Of a stretch of 64,000 nt of DNA, positions 46,981-57,605 are shown one piece after another. The translations under genes and the position numbers were made by a program. Each line of letters begins with the position of its first letter. The stretch's first letter is position 1. The stretch comes from Aspidapion aeneum (Eukaryota > Arthropoda > Insecta > Coleoptera > Brentidae). A model generated the notes under the pieces. That model saw only the letters and a program-made list of their open reading frames with translations. It was not told the origin of the DNA and did no database searches. Location: the NCBI GenBank assembly GCA_963576565.1, contig OY755047.1:30169351-30233350 (forward strand), in the 5' to 3' direction.

Positions 46981-47628
46981 CAGTGAAACCTCCCATAAGC
47001 GGACACTCACGGCTCCGTCGACTTTGTCCGCTTATTAGAGGTGTCCGCTTATCAGAGGAAACTGCGAAATTGTAATATATATTTATTAACAATTTCCGCT
47101 GCTTGAGTGTTTCCGATATTAAATTTTTCAGCGATCTTTCGTGCTGATAGATGTTCCTTCTCCGAAACGTTAACAACTTCCATTTTTTCACGTAAACTAA
47201 GAAGTTTTTTACTAGGCACTATTTTAAAGAGATCTATTACTACCCAATTGAACAATAAAAATAAAACAGCAGTCCCGCCCCCGCCGAATAAAATATTATG
47301 TAAATACGACAGAAGTATTTAGTCTTCGCATTAAAACGGAAAGAGGTAATTCCCCGGCTGCAGAGTGCGTTGTTGCCAACATACTACATAATGTTTATGC
47401 CCATGTCGTGCAACACTACGCCCCGTTGTCAGAGGTTCGCGTCCGGTAAAATGAGGTTTCAAATTTTTTTTACCAAAAAAAATTGTCCGTTTCCGGTTAT
47501 TAGAGTGTCCGGTTATAGGAGTGAATTTTACATGTAAAGAAATAGTGAAAAGCTTGGTTCCAAAAAAATTTGTACGCTTAAAGGGAGTGTCCGCTTAATA
47601 GAGGTGTCCGCAAGGAGAGGTTCCACTG
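46981..47628. mobile_element. non-autonomous pogo/Tigger-like element
   Basis: TA duplications (46979-46980 and 47629-47630) flank the ends CAGTGAAACCTC and GAGAGGTTCCACTG. Subterminal sequence repeats the motif GTGTCCGCTTAT and its complement. Inside, on the minus strand at about 47085-47225, a translation with LREKMEVVNVSEKEHLSARK and IAEKFNIG matches the N-terminal helix-turn-helix of pogo/Tigger (CENP-B-like) transposases. The DDE domain is absent. Confidence 0.85.
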
Positions 47629-48059
47629 TATAAAATTCTGCCAATTTATAACGTCGCCAGCCGCCACTGGATCAATTTTGTTTTGTCCCTATTAAGGAAC
47701 TAATAAATGTAAATTATAGTACATTATCCACCTAGGGACTAAAGTTGTACTTTTAATACCGAGGCGAAAAGTTTGTACATTCATTAATCCGTGGCTACAA
47801 TTTGCCGACTTTAGTTACGCTATTTGACAAGTAAATTTTTAATCCTTAAAAAGGTTAAAAAGTCTTTAAACCCTAAAGTGCATAAAATATATTTATCTTT
47901 CTAAATTAAGTACCAGTAAGCCCAAGGAGAAATAAAATAAGAGTAAAGCTCTTGAGCCACTCATGTTTTTTGTAACAAAATTTTTGATTTAATTCTTACT
48001 ACTTTTTGGCAAGATTTTATTTAAGTTGGCAGTGACCAAAATCAGTGCAGCAAGGCGTC

Positions 48060-48239
48060 ATTTGTGAATACGCCCTTTACTTCTCTCGGTCCTGTCAGTG
48101 CAGTGTTTGTGTTCTGTGGTGGACGTCACTGATTACAGTGAATGCCGTTCTGTGGTGAATGCAGTGTGTTTTGCTTTGGTGTTGAAAAACTTTTTTAAAT
48201 AGAAATTTTATTAAAAATGTTTTGCTGTTCTATCTTTTG
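48060..48239 (+). other. candidate 5' UTR exon of the cyclophilin gene
   Basis: This stretch is GC-richer than its surroundings and ends in a consensus donor (TTTTG|GTAAGT, GT at 48240-48241). A matching acceptor (TATTAATTTAG) before 49404 leads to the start codon at 49499. The transcription start is not determined. The exon would hold short upstream reading frames, so its role as a leader is inference. Confidence 0.4.
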
Positions 48240-48491
48240 GTAAGTAATTTTTTAAGTCTAGTGGCTAATATTTTCATCACAAATGTGCTAGGAAAAAATA
48301 TATAATACTAACCTCAAAATGAAGATAAGTGGGTAACTTTTTGGGCTATCTTCCTTCAAACCAAAAAACAAAAGATTGCAACACGCAATCTTACAATATG
48401 TTGTTTAGAGTCCCGCATACAAGAGCAACACAATGTTGTTCAGTCAGCAAATGTTGCTCAGTTTGGAACATGAGATACTAGGTACTTAATA

Positions 48492-48768
48492 GAGAATTAT
48501 TGAAATACAGCCAGGTTATAATTGTGCCAGGCACTATTTTGACACATTTACATTGAAAACTGACAGTTAATCCTTCAAAATTGAGAAACCAAAGTTGAAT
48601 TTAAAACTTTTGTCATTTATTTTCAATTAATAAAAGAAGGCACTATTTATTCCTGTTCATATAGTAAACAAAGGCTGTGTGTTGAAAGATCACAGCTGAT
48701 ATTCCAATGTGAAGGTGTCAAAATTGTGCCTGGCACTATTATAGCCTGGCTTTATTTCAATAATTCTC
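48492..48768. mobile_element. 277-bp MITE with TA duplication
   Basis: The ends GAGAATTATTGAAATACAGC and GCTTTATTTCAATAATTCTC are inverted, and similarity continues for over 50 bp (GTGCCAGGCACTATTTTGACAC). TA lies at 48490-48491 and 48769-48770. It resides in the first intron of the cyclophilin gene. Confidence 0.88.
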
Positions 48769-49043
48769 TAATACCTTTCGTGTATTACATATTGTCAGCC
48801 TAATTTTAAAACCTTGTAAGTTGTCGTAACAATTGGAAAATTGAGTCAAAGTTTAATCAGATGCAGGATATCAATACAAAACCTCGTACCTTCTATTTTA
48901 AACTAGTGCCCTAGTTATGAGTGGACATGTATAAGTTATTTTGGTTGAAGTATATTTGATTTCCATTAGTTTAAGCAGTTTTTATGCCCTCCTGTAAAAT
49001 CAGCTGAAGCTGAATTATGCAGTTTTAGGTTATGTAGAAGATA

Positions 49044-49301
49044 TTGTCTGTCCAATGCCAAAGTCACAAATGTGCAATTTTGCAAAGCCAAAACAACAAA
49101 TGTGCATTTTTTTGAAAAACATTACAAAAATTTTTAATTTTCAACCAACATTATTTGTTGTTTTACAAAAGTAAACCTTTCAATAGTGGTTAAGTACCAC
49201 AAAATGAAATCTCTATTTTTTGCAATGTCTTTCATATTTAAAACACATTTTTCTCACAACATCAATTATGCACATTTGTGACTTTGGCATTGGACTGACA
49301 A
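49044..49301. mobile_element. 258-bp MITE with TA duplication
   Basis: The inverted ends TTGTCTGTCCAATGCCAAAG and CTTTGGCATTGGACTGACAA extend through CACAAATGTGCA. TA lies at 49042-49043 and 49302-49303. This suggests a Tc1/mariner-class non-autonomous element. Confidence 0.85.
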
Positions 49302-49498
49302 TATGTGATTAAGTTAAGTGATCATTAACAGCAAAGCTTTCACTCATTAAATAAATCAAATTAATGCTGCACTCGAACTACTAATTTTTTTATATTAATT
49401 TAGATATCAGAAAACACAGGAGAAGCTTTTTGCTAAAAGTCAATAACCAAGCAGATCATTCAAAATACTACTGACTGACTTTGAGGATATTATCAGCA

Positions 49499-49681
49499 AT
49501 GGCAAAAAAACCAGAAAGGTCAAGAGTCTTTTTTGACATAACTATAGGAGGTCTGCCTTCTGGCCGGGTTGTTTTTGAGCTCTTTAATGATGTGGTTCCA
49601 AAAACTTGTGAGAACTTTAGAGCTCTGTGCACTGGCGAATTGGGGTTGGGACAAGACACCCAAAAACCTTTACATTATAAG
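49499..49681 (+). CDS. Moca-cyp: large cyclophilin (PPIG/NKTR/Moca-cyp type), coding exon 1
   Basis: This is the first coding exon (61 codons) of a peptidyl-prolyl cis-trans isomerase. The ATG at 49499 is chosen because the cyclophilin fold starts right after it ([20 protein letters not shown]), followed by [18 protein letters not shown] and the insert ending KPLHYK. The 7-residue insert typical of large and divergent-loop cyclophilins is present ([11 protein letters not shown]). The donor AAG|GTGAGA at 49682 leaves phase 0. A non-coding part probably starts at 49404. Cyclophilins of this class are nuclear, carry an Arg/Ser-rich tail and act with splicing or chromatin factors. The tail is not in the window. 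The gene name rests on family resemblance of the full assembled domain, not a search. Confidence 0.93.
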
Positions 49682-50159
49682 GTGAGAATATTTGTGTTTT
49701 ATGGAAAATTGTAGGGTCTCTCACTGCTTGCAATATGTGCACTGGGTGTCCCAAATTTGATGTTTTTGGTAGGTTTCATGTATTTCTAGGGGAGATAGAA
49801 ACAAACAGCCTCCTTTGCAATGCTAAAATTTTAAGAGAAGCTTAAAGATGAAAACTGCATCTTGATATAGCAAGCTGTTTTTAAGCTATGGGGTGTCTTT
49901 GAAAAGCTTGAATTTTGGGAGGGGGTCTATAACTTTTTTATTTATAAAAATGTTGTTTTTGTGTAAATAGCTTTTTTATAGATCTTTTCTTTAAAAATTT
50001 ATTGATTTAAACGGTTTTTCTCTATCTCTTTTAGTATTTGAGATATGGCATAAAGTTGTTATTTTCCTATGGAATTGCCCTCTTTTTATTCAATTTTCTA
50101 AATCAGTGTAAAATTTCCTTTAAAATGATCACACCGAGGGGTTTCTCACCTACCAAAAT

Positions 50160-50340
50160 TTGTACACCGATTAACAGTATTGATAGATATTTTCATGTAT
50201 TAACAGATATTAACATGTAATACAACCTATTGCCAACTATTTCCATGTATTAACAAAATATTTCCACATATTGCCAAGTATTTCCCTAGTATTATCACAT
50301 ATTACCAAGTATTGCCATGTATTAACCTCGTTATTAACAG
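50160..50340. repeat. left subterminal short repeats
   Basis: There are about ten variants of a 12-17-bp motif (TATTTCCATGTATTAACA, TATTGCCAAGTATT). Confidence 0.75.
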
Positions 50341-50699
50341 AGTAAAATAAAATTTTTGTCTTGGCAGAATTTTTTTTAACACTGAAAAATAGATAATAAT
50401 ATATTAAATTACTTCTTGCTGCTTTTAATGAAATTTGAAGACAGTATTTACTAACACAAAACTGCCCTAAATTTGGTTTACACCTCTATCTATCACTTTT
50501 CTTTGACAAGATCAAAAAAGGACAGGTATAAAACATTTAATTTCTTAGAAGCTACTTAAGACGTAATTTCAACAAGAATATGGAAATTTTGAGGAGTCTT
50601 GAAATAAACCAAATTTGTTACTGAAAGTTATTTATTTTAATCAAAATTTAGCCCAAGTAACCTAAAAACTTTTTTTAATTTGCTTGTATTTTGTTTTAG

Positions 50700-51330
50700 T
50701 TTGAAGTTGATCTGCTCTTCTCAATTGAAATGGATATGTGCCATGTAGCTTAATTGGGCCAAAAAAAAATTAAAGAATTGTTGATTGTGTGTATGTCATC
50801 ATTTTTGGGCCACTTGAGATTTTCTAAGTCTTTCATTAAAAATTTGAGTGTGGATCTGCCATCTCACTATTACTTATTCGGCCCACCCACCAATCCTCAT
50901 CAAAGTAGACAGCATAATACTGTTCTTTTTCTAGAGTGGGGTGTTGTTTCTCTACTTTACTGCCATTGTCTTCTGAAAAAATGTCACTATTCGAATCACT
51001 ATAGAGACTAAAGACATCATCATTATCATCATCAGAAGAGGAGGATGTGGATATAGAAGGAATATCTTTTAAAAATGTTTTTTGTGATGACATTTTTCTT
51101 ACTTTTGCATTTTTTTTGTTTTGTTTACTTCCCGGTGTACTTGCCCATCTTTTAATAGGTTTCTTTGATTTGGATGTTTTTTGTACTTCCATCCCTTTTG
51201 CCATCCCTTGCGCCATTCTTGTTACTCTATAAATGCGATCAGATGACAGTCTTCCTTTTTTGTTGTTATAAAACCAGCAGAGCTTGTACAAACCCTGATA
51301 ATATTTGAAACGAAATTCTGAAACCAACAC
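50700..51330 (-). pseudogene. TIR-element ORF with acidic tract and Y-x-A-V-Y-F-D-x-D-W motif
   Basis: The 164-codon frame (51330-50836) contains a basic Lys/Ser-rich middle, a Ser/Asp tract (STSSSSDDDNDD) and the block YYAVYFDEDWWVGRI. After a frame break near 50830 the minus strand continues with FLMKDLENLKWP and then a region ending IKLHGTYPFQLRRADQL to about 50700. Similar Y.AV.YD..WY.G.I segments followed by F..W..D....I are, as far as I recall, found in uncharacterised insect proteins that accompany transposons. A small Tudor/SH3-like barrel is a possible fold. No catalytic triad is evident. It is probably a broken accessory or C-terminal part of the element's protein. Confidence 0.5.
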
Positions 51331-51384
51331 GGATGGAAAATATTAAGTTCCTCTTTTTTTCCAAAATAAATATAAATAGGTGTT

Positions 51385-51406
51385 CTGCTAACTTTATATA
51401 AAGTTA
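51385..51406. repeat. perfect 22-bp palindrome
   Basis: The sequence GCTAACTTTATATAAAGTTA plus GC reads the same on both strands. A half-copy (CTGCTAACTTTATATA) recurs near 51530. Confidence 0.85.
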
Positions 51407-52199
51407 GCAAAACACCATATTTTATGGAAAAAAAAACGGGCATGGCAAATTTTTTGTTTTTCTCAACTAATTTACGGATAATTAACGGCAAATTATGAGC
51501 ATATAATTTTTTTCAATTTCCAATGTTGTTCTGCTAACTTTATATACATGAATAAGACTGAATCGGAAAAAGAACAACAAAAAGAAACATACCCCACCCA
51601 CTCAAAAAAATACCTCACTGAACCCAAAAAAATACAACATTTTTCCTTACCCTGCCCAAAAGAAAACCAAACCCAAAAAAAGACCAAACCTCGCTGTACC
51701 CCACCTACAAAAAAAATATCTCAGTAAACTTAAAAAAAAACAAAACTTTACCATATCTCCCCAAAAAAAAAACCAAACCCCACTGAACCCAAAAATACCA
51801 ACTCAGAAAAAGATCAACCTGACTGTACCCCCCCAAACCCAAGAAAACTCCATCGAACCCTACAAAACCCATCAAGAATTCCATGAATCCCCACTAAACC
51901 CAAAATCCAGCATTTTCAGAAAATCCAAGTTATCATCCAACATGTAATTTAGATTAGAAGTTAGAAAAAACGATCGGATTAGTGAAACTAAGAACAGCTT
52001 GATAAACTGCTTCCTTTAAGCATCAGGTCAATCTTCCCCGCCGTGTTTAATTTTTTTCAATATTTCAGTTAATATTTACCTACTTGGAAGCCTTAGCTGC
52101 TTTCAAAGCATATAATTTAAAAATAAATTCAAATTTTCTTCTACTTACCTGTTAAAAAACTTGACTCACAACACTGTAAACTACACACTTAAAAATTCG

Positions 52200-52400
52200 A
52201 GGTATTGACATATTAACCACAGGTATTTACATTTTATTAACAGGTATGAACATGTTATTCCCTAGGTATTTACAAGTATTGGCACATATTAAGCACATAT
52301 TGAGCAAGTATTGCATAGTATTGACCACTATTGACTTAGTATTGACCACTATTGACACAGTATTGACATGTATTAACCAGTGATTTGTACACCGATTAAC
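52200..52400. repeat. right subterminal short repeats
   Basis: Runs of TATTGACATATTAACC, TATTGACCACTATTGAC and related units mirror the left-end repeats of the TIR element. Confidence 0.75.
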
Positions 52401-52976
52401 AAGGTGAGAAACCCCTTGGATCACACTCAAAATTTTATTTTAAAATTTTTTTAATTCTTTTTATAGGTATTTGTGTTTTTTTAAATATTTTTTGTTTTTA
52501 TTTTATAATTTAGTTTGATGACTGGGTTGAAAATATTTAAAAATAATCAAATTAAAAATAAAAAAATATTGAAAAAAACTACACTTGCTTCTAAAGGAAA
52601 TTTTAAGCTGATTTTAAAAATCAAATTAAAAGAGGATCATTCCATAAGAAAAATTATAACTTTATGCAATTTCACAAAAGTAAGAAAGATATATAAAAAC
52701 CGTTTACATCTGTCAATTCTTCAAGAAAAAATGAAAATAAAGCTTTTACTCAAAATAAAATATTTATAGATAAACAAGGTATAGATCCCGTCCCAAAATG
52801 CAGACTTGTTAAAAACACCCCATAGCAAAACAGATTGCTATATCAAGATGCAGTTTTGACCTTTAAGATTCTCTTAAAATTTGAGTGTTGCAAAGGGTAG
52901 TCAGTTTTTCCTATCTCCCCAGGAAGTACCTGAATCCTCCCCAAAACCATCGAATTTGGGACACCCTGTACAGGGT

Positions 52977-53235
52977 GATTCAAATTGGGCACTTTTAAGT
53001 GTTACTGGGTACATTTAGGGGAGAAAAACTAGCTCCTCCTTTGCAAGCCTCAAATTTCAAGATAAGATTTTTGGTAAAAACTGCATTTTATTATATCAAC
53101 CTATTTTTGCACTACTGGGGCTTTTTAAAAAGTCTGCATTTTGGATTGGGGCCTATAACTTTTTTATTTCTCAAAATATCTTTCTGGTGTAAATGGCTTG
53201 TTTGTAGGGTTTTTAAAGCTTAATGCTAACTAAAT
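52977..53235. repeat. partial second copy of the GGGTGTCCC/ACAGGGTG family
   Basis: Starting at ACAGGGTGATTCAAATTGGG, it parallels the left arm at 49742-49975 (CTCCTTTGCAA, AAAACTGCAT, GGGGCCTATAACTTTTTTATT). It is in the same orientation as the left arm and abuts the right arm. Confidence 0.65.
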
Positions 53236-54204
53236 TTTATCTGTCACTTTTGGTTTTCAAGATATACCACAAAGATATATTTTTTCATACAAAATGATTT
53301 TTTTTACTTAATTTTTGAAATCAATGTCACACTATGTATTTTAGTATTTTTATATTATCCATATTCCCTTTATTCTTTAAATATTTAAGTCTGGCGTTTG
53401 TCTACCATTTTTCAAGATTTTCGTCTTTTCAAAATTACTGCGGCATTGAAATGGTACATTTATCAATGACACAACACTGTCATATAGAGAAAAACTCATT
53501 TTTATAATAAAAAAACAGCATAAGCAAAGTTTTAATAAAAGCTCAAAACAATGACTAATTAGGTGATCGGTTGGCGAATGACTCAAACAGGTGGCGGGTG
53601 TTACATAATTTGCATGGATGCCACAAAATCTTACCAGCGATTTATTTAATTGATAGATTCGCATTATAGAGTTTTTAGTCTTCGAACGACCTCAATAATT
53701 TTACGCCACGTGCTGTGGACCAGACGCGATTTGACTAACCTCAGCGTGAGTGAAGCGGAGCTTCCCGCCGCCTCATGGAAACCCAAAATTTAGCGAATTT
53801 AAAGCCAAGTTTATGCACGGAAAAATATTTTTTTGAAATATTTTATTATTTCATATTATATTCTAAAAGCATTCCAGTAAAACAAAAAACTAACGGTTTG
53901 TGCTTTAAATTATGTAAGGCCAGCGTGGCATGCTGGTGCACACAAATTTATCACTTTTACAATCGCCTCACCTAACCATGCAAGCAGTCAAACGCGCGAG
54001 TTGCGAATGATTAGATTGCTGAAGGCGGTAGGCGACCGAAATGAGACGATTCAGTTTATTTATTCATTTCATGTTGTAACAACACAAAGTAGAGGACGAA
54101 AAAGCTTGATAAATAATTTAAAATTTACTTTAATTTTTTTTAAGTTGGTGAAGCGCCGCCTCACTTGCCTCATCTGTCGAGCCGCAACTGATATATATTG
54201 GCTA
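53236..54204. other. intron stretch with one hAT-like terminus, no gene
   Basis: The segment ending at 54190 (GCCTCATCTGTCGAGCCGCAACTG before ATATATAT) resembles the inverted terminus of hAT elements starting CAGTGGCGGCTCG. No left partner was identified with certainty. GC-richer sequence at 53700-53780 has no coding motif. Confidence 0.4.
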
Positions 54205-54560
54205 TTAAGTCTATAGTTATAGGTCGATAGTTTTTTGGGTCCGCTCTATCGCCTTTCTTGTGTAGAATAATGATTAATGATTCTTTCCAGTTGTTTGGGA
54301 TTATTTTTTGTTTTATTATTTTATTCAGGAGAATATGAAGCGTATTAACTATAGCTTTACCACCGTACTTAAGCATTTCTGCCGGAACTCACGTATTTTC
54401 CAGATGATTTGTTATGTTTCGTTTTTTTAATGCTCTCTTTATTTCCGCTTTGCTTATTTCAGGTTGTAGCTCTGAGTTTATGTTCTTTATTTTTGTTTGG
54501 AGTTTCTTCATGGTTTCTCATGATGATTTCCTTTTTGTTTGGTGTAATTCTGTATAGAAT
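54205..54560 (-). pseudogene. RTE-like LINE fragment (upstream part of RT)
   Basis: On the minus strand from about 54560 to 54205, the translation includes KIKNINSELQPEISKAEIK, an in-frame stop, then EMLKYGGKAIVNTLHILLN and LHKKGDRADPKNYRPIT. The pattern (pro-E-LLK.GG......L..L.N.I.....P..W.....I.IHKKGD...P.NYRPI) is the start of an RTE-type RT. Sequence beyond the NYRPI block is lost, so this piece covers a part of RT not present in the 15118-16204 copy. It lies about 60 bp before coding exon 2 of the cyclophilin gene but is on the opposite strand. Confidence 0.75.
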
Positions 54561-54619
54561 GGTAGTGTGATATTTATGTGTTGCAATAAATAAAGTAAAT
54601 AAAAATATGTTTGTTTTAG

Positions 54620-54725
54620 GATGTGATATTCCACAGAGTGGTACAACATTTTATTATACAAGGTGGAGATTTTTCTAATGGAAATGGTACTGGTGGAGAA
54701 AGCATCTATGGGAGAACTTTTGAAG
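54620..54725 (+). CDS. Moca-cyp: large cyclophilin, coding exon 2
   Basis: The acceptor is TTTGTTTTAG and the donor G|GTAAAT. It begins in phase 0 and leaves one base (G). The 35 residues (62-96) contain the core of the active site, [15 protein letters not shown], giving the catalytic Arg (R67, equivalent to cyclophilin A Arg55), Phe (F72, CypA Phe60) and Gln (Q75, CypA Gln63). The CypA Met61 position is Ile. [17 protein letters not shown] follows, typical of the PPIG/NKTR group. The intron before it is 4.9 kb and loaded with transposons. Confidence 0.95.
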
Positions 54726-54787
54726 GTAAATCTATAATTTAACTAAATTTTCTATTAAAATAAACCCATTGATTTAAGAAAAATATA

Positions 54788-55110
54788 CAGTAGACTCGCG
54801 CTAACGTGAACTGGCGTTTATATGAAAAACCCAATAATGTGAATAGTAAAATATTTCCATGTTGATTCTGTAGTGTGAACAATAACATTTTTCAATAATG
54901 TGAATTATTTACAAATATCTAAATAGACCTGTTAAGACTTGATTTTGAGCATCTGAACTTGCTTGTAATATGTGTTTTTCCTGTGGTCAATAAATAGAAG
55001 TCTTTAAAATATAAAATTTTTATTTTTGTTTGTAATCTCAGTTATGTGAACATCGCGATTAAATGAACTAGCCTAAAACTTTTTGTGTTCACGTTATCGC
55101 GAGTCTACTG
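54788..55110. mobile_element. 323-bp pogo-like MITE with TA duplication
   Basis: The ends CAGTAGACTCGCGCTAACGT and ACGTTATCGCGAGTCTACTG are inverted, with TA at 54786-54787 and 55111-55112. The interior is AT-rich with repeated TGTGAA motifs. Confidence 0.9.
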
Positions 55111-55117
55111 TATTTTT

Positions 55118-56330
55118 ATTAGCTCACACATATACTATACTATAGTAGTGTGAGATATGGTGATCATAATTTTTTTGAGAAAAAAAAGTTGCTCCGATTT
55201 AAAATACTCTGCCAATATATGGGCACCTAAGCTCACACTAGGTTCTATAGATGTAGAGTACAGGTGAGCTAATATAACTAAAAAATTAAATATATTTTAT
55301 TCAACTCCAAACCATGTTTTAAGTTAAAATCTAATTTTTGAAATCTACCCCCACCCTTTGTTAAAACAACTAAAATATTTTTTGTTTAACTCCAGACCCA
55401 ATTACCTTTCGTTTGATATCACACACGCCATATTTTCACTTAATCTCTAATTTTTTGAATCTACCCCCACCCTTTTTTTTAAAACTAAAATTAATTTTGT
55501 TTAACTCCAGACTCAATTACCTTTCGTTAGATATCACACATGCCATATTTTCACATAACAGACAGACAGACGGCGCAACAAAAAAGTTTCAAAATCATCT
55601 GAAACGCAAAGATATATAAAAAATTTTGAAATCGGAGCAACTTTTTTTTTCTCGAAAAAATTAGGATCACTATAGCTCACACTACTATAGTATAGTAGTA
55701 GTGTGAGCTAAAAAAAATATATATATTTACGTTTCAGATGATTTTGAAACTTTTTTGTCGCGCCGTCTGTCTGTCTGTCTGTAACGACCAACGCGCATAA
55801 CTTAAAAACGGCTTGCCCGATTTTAATGAAATTTGACAACTAGGCTGGGCCTTGCGTCGAGATGGTCCCATTAAAAAATGAACAAAATCCACTGAACACA
55901 AGCCTAATAAAAGTGTGGGGGTAGATTTCAAAAATTTGAGTTTATGTGAAAATATGGCATGTGTGATATCAAACGAAAGGTAATTGAGCCTGGAGTTAAA
56001 TAAAATACATTTTAGTTTTTTTTTAAATAAAAGGGTGGGGGTAGATTTCAAAAATTAGAGTTGATGTTTAAATAAGGCGTGTGTAATATCAAATGAAAGG
56101 TAATTGAGTCAAAGTAAACAATTTTAGTTTTTTTTTAAGATTTCAAAAATTTGAGTTTAGGTCAAAACATGGCTTGTGTGGTATCAAACGAAAGGTAATT
56201 TAGTCTGGAGTTGAATAAAATATATTTCAGTTTTTAGTTATATTGGCTCACACATACACTATGACTACTGGACCTAGTGTGAGCTTAGGGGCCCATACAT
56301 TGGCAGAGTATTTTTTTTAACTAATAGAAT
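55118..56330. repeat. head-to-head copies of a ~600-bp dispersed repeat (TAGCTCACACTA family)
   Basis: Three pieces are seen: a short sense end at 55118-55203, an antisense copy at 55204-55700, and a sense copy from about 55680 to 56330. Shared landmarks are TAGCTCACACTACTATAG, GTTGCTCCGATTT, CGCCGTCTGTCTGTCTG, CCGATTTTAATGAAATTTG, several GGGTGGGGGTAGATTTC blocks, and the end TGGCAGAGTATTTT. There is no transposase or RT. Confidence 0.75.
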
Positions 56331-56452
56331 ATTTTTCGATTATAATGAATCAAGAATCCATGCTACAATTTTTTTAATTTTTTAAAAATTGCACCTTATT
56401 CTAGGCAATTTATTATATATAAAGGTAGGTACATATTGCAATATTTTTTCAG

Positions 56453-56540
56453 ATGAAAATTTTGATATCAAACATGAAAAGCCATTTCTTTTATCAATGG
56501 CTAACAGAGGAAAGGACACCAATGGATCCCAGTTTTTTAT
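56453..56540 (+). CDS. Moca-cyp: large cyclophilin, coding exon 3
   Basis: This is an 88-nt exon with acceptor ATTTTTTCAG and donor AT|GTGAGT. It completes the split Asp97 codon and leaves two bases (AT). Residues 98-125 read [19 protein letters not shown] and then [15 protein letters not shown] and NGSQFF line the isomerase pocket (CypA residues about 98-113), and F125 corresponds to CypA Phe113. Conservation is high, with no stop or indel. Confidence 0.95.
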
Positions 56541-57003
56541 GTGAGTTATTTTAGAATTTAAGGATTTTTTAAAATTTTCTACTTAGCAAAAATAGCACTG
56601 ATTCACTATTTTATGATTTCTTAACCTAATTTAAAACCTAGAAAGATATTGTACTTTGAATGATATTTTTTGTCCAATAGATTCATCAACATGGACTGGG
56701 GGTGGGGGGAGGTTTTTACAAACTAGTTAATGAACAATAAATTATTAATTTGACAATATATTTAAAAAATATTAAAATTAGACAATTTTTTTATAAAATA
56801 AAATAAAACAAAATTATGAAAAAATAAAAAAAACACATTTTATACTGTAGAATAAAAATAGAGAAAATAATAAAAAAATCAAGTCATAGAATCAGTAGAG
56901 ATCCAGAGTTTGGAATAGCAGACCTCCTTCCCTCCCAGGAAAACCATTTTTTTTAAATTTCTACAAAACTGAATCAAAAATTTTGATTGTTTTTGTTTAA
57001 TTT

Positions 57004-57605
57004 TAGCTCACACATACTATAGTAGTGTGAGCTATCGTGATCCTAATTTTTTCGAGAAAAAAAAAGTTGCTCCGATTTCAAAAATTTTTATATATCTTTG
57101 CGTTTCAGATGATTTTGAAACTTTTTTGTTGCGCCGTCTGTCTGTCTGTATGTCTGTCTGTAACGACCAACGCGCCTAACTCAAAAACCGCTTGACCGAT
57201 TTTAATGAAATTTGGTACCTAGGCTGGGTCTTGGGTCGAGATGGTCCCATTTAAAAATGAACAAAATCCACCGAACAGAAACCAAATAAAAGGGTGGGGG
57301 TAGATTTCAAAAATTAGAGTTTAAGTGAAAATATGGCGTGTGTGATATCAAACGAAAGGTAATTGAGTCCGGAGTTTAACAAAATACATTTTCGTTTTTG
57401 TTTTTTTAAGGGTGGGGGTAGATTTCAAAAATTTGAGTTTATGTCAAAACATGGCTTGTGTGGTATCAAAGAAAAGAAATTTAGTCTGGAGTTGAATAAA
57501 ATATATTTCAGTTTTTAGTTATATTAGCTCACATGTACACTATAACTATAGTACCTAGTGTGAGCTTAGGGGCCCATATATTGGCAGAGTATTTTATGCT
57601 CTTCC
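57004..57605 (+). repeat. copy of the ~600-bp TAGCTCACACTA repeat
   Basis: It runs from TAGCTCACACATACTATAG to GGCAGAGTATTTTA, in the same orientation as the copy at 55680-56330 and with the same internal blocks. Confidence 0.8.

Larger units (their letters stand above)
50134..52419. mobile_element. unclassified TIR element with 6-bp ATCACA duplication and subterminal repeats
   Basis: ATCACA stands at 50128-50133 and at 52420-52425. The ends CCGAGGGGTTTCTCACCT and AGGTGAGAAACCCCTTGG are inverted, and TTTGTACACCGATTAAC occurs close inside both ends. Each end carries a dense run of short repeats (TATTNACATG type). A minus-strand ORF with a YYAVYFDEDWWVGRI motif occupies the middle. A 6-bp (or 7-bp, if the next C is counted) duplication would fit IS3EU or Dada, but no known transposase is seen, so the superfamily is open. 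Confidence 0.8.
49740..52976. repeat. large inverted-repeat element, interrupted
   Basis: The left arm from about 49742 (GGGTGTCCCAAATTTGATG... to CTTGATATAGCAAGCTG) returns inverted at about 52780-52972 (CAGATTGCTATATCAAG... to GAATTTGGGACACCC). Weaker pairing continues inward. The inner part is occupied by the element 50134-52419. The GGGTGTCCC end is a common insect dispersed-repeat terminus. Confidence 0.65.

Noticed and set aside
52515..52769. 84-codon Lys-rich ORF
   Set aside because: It is simple AT-rich sequence inside an inverted-repeat arm, with no motif.
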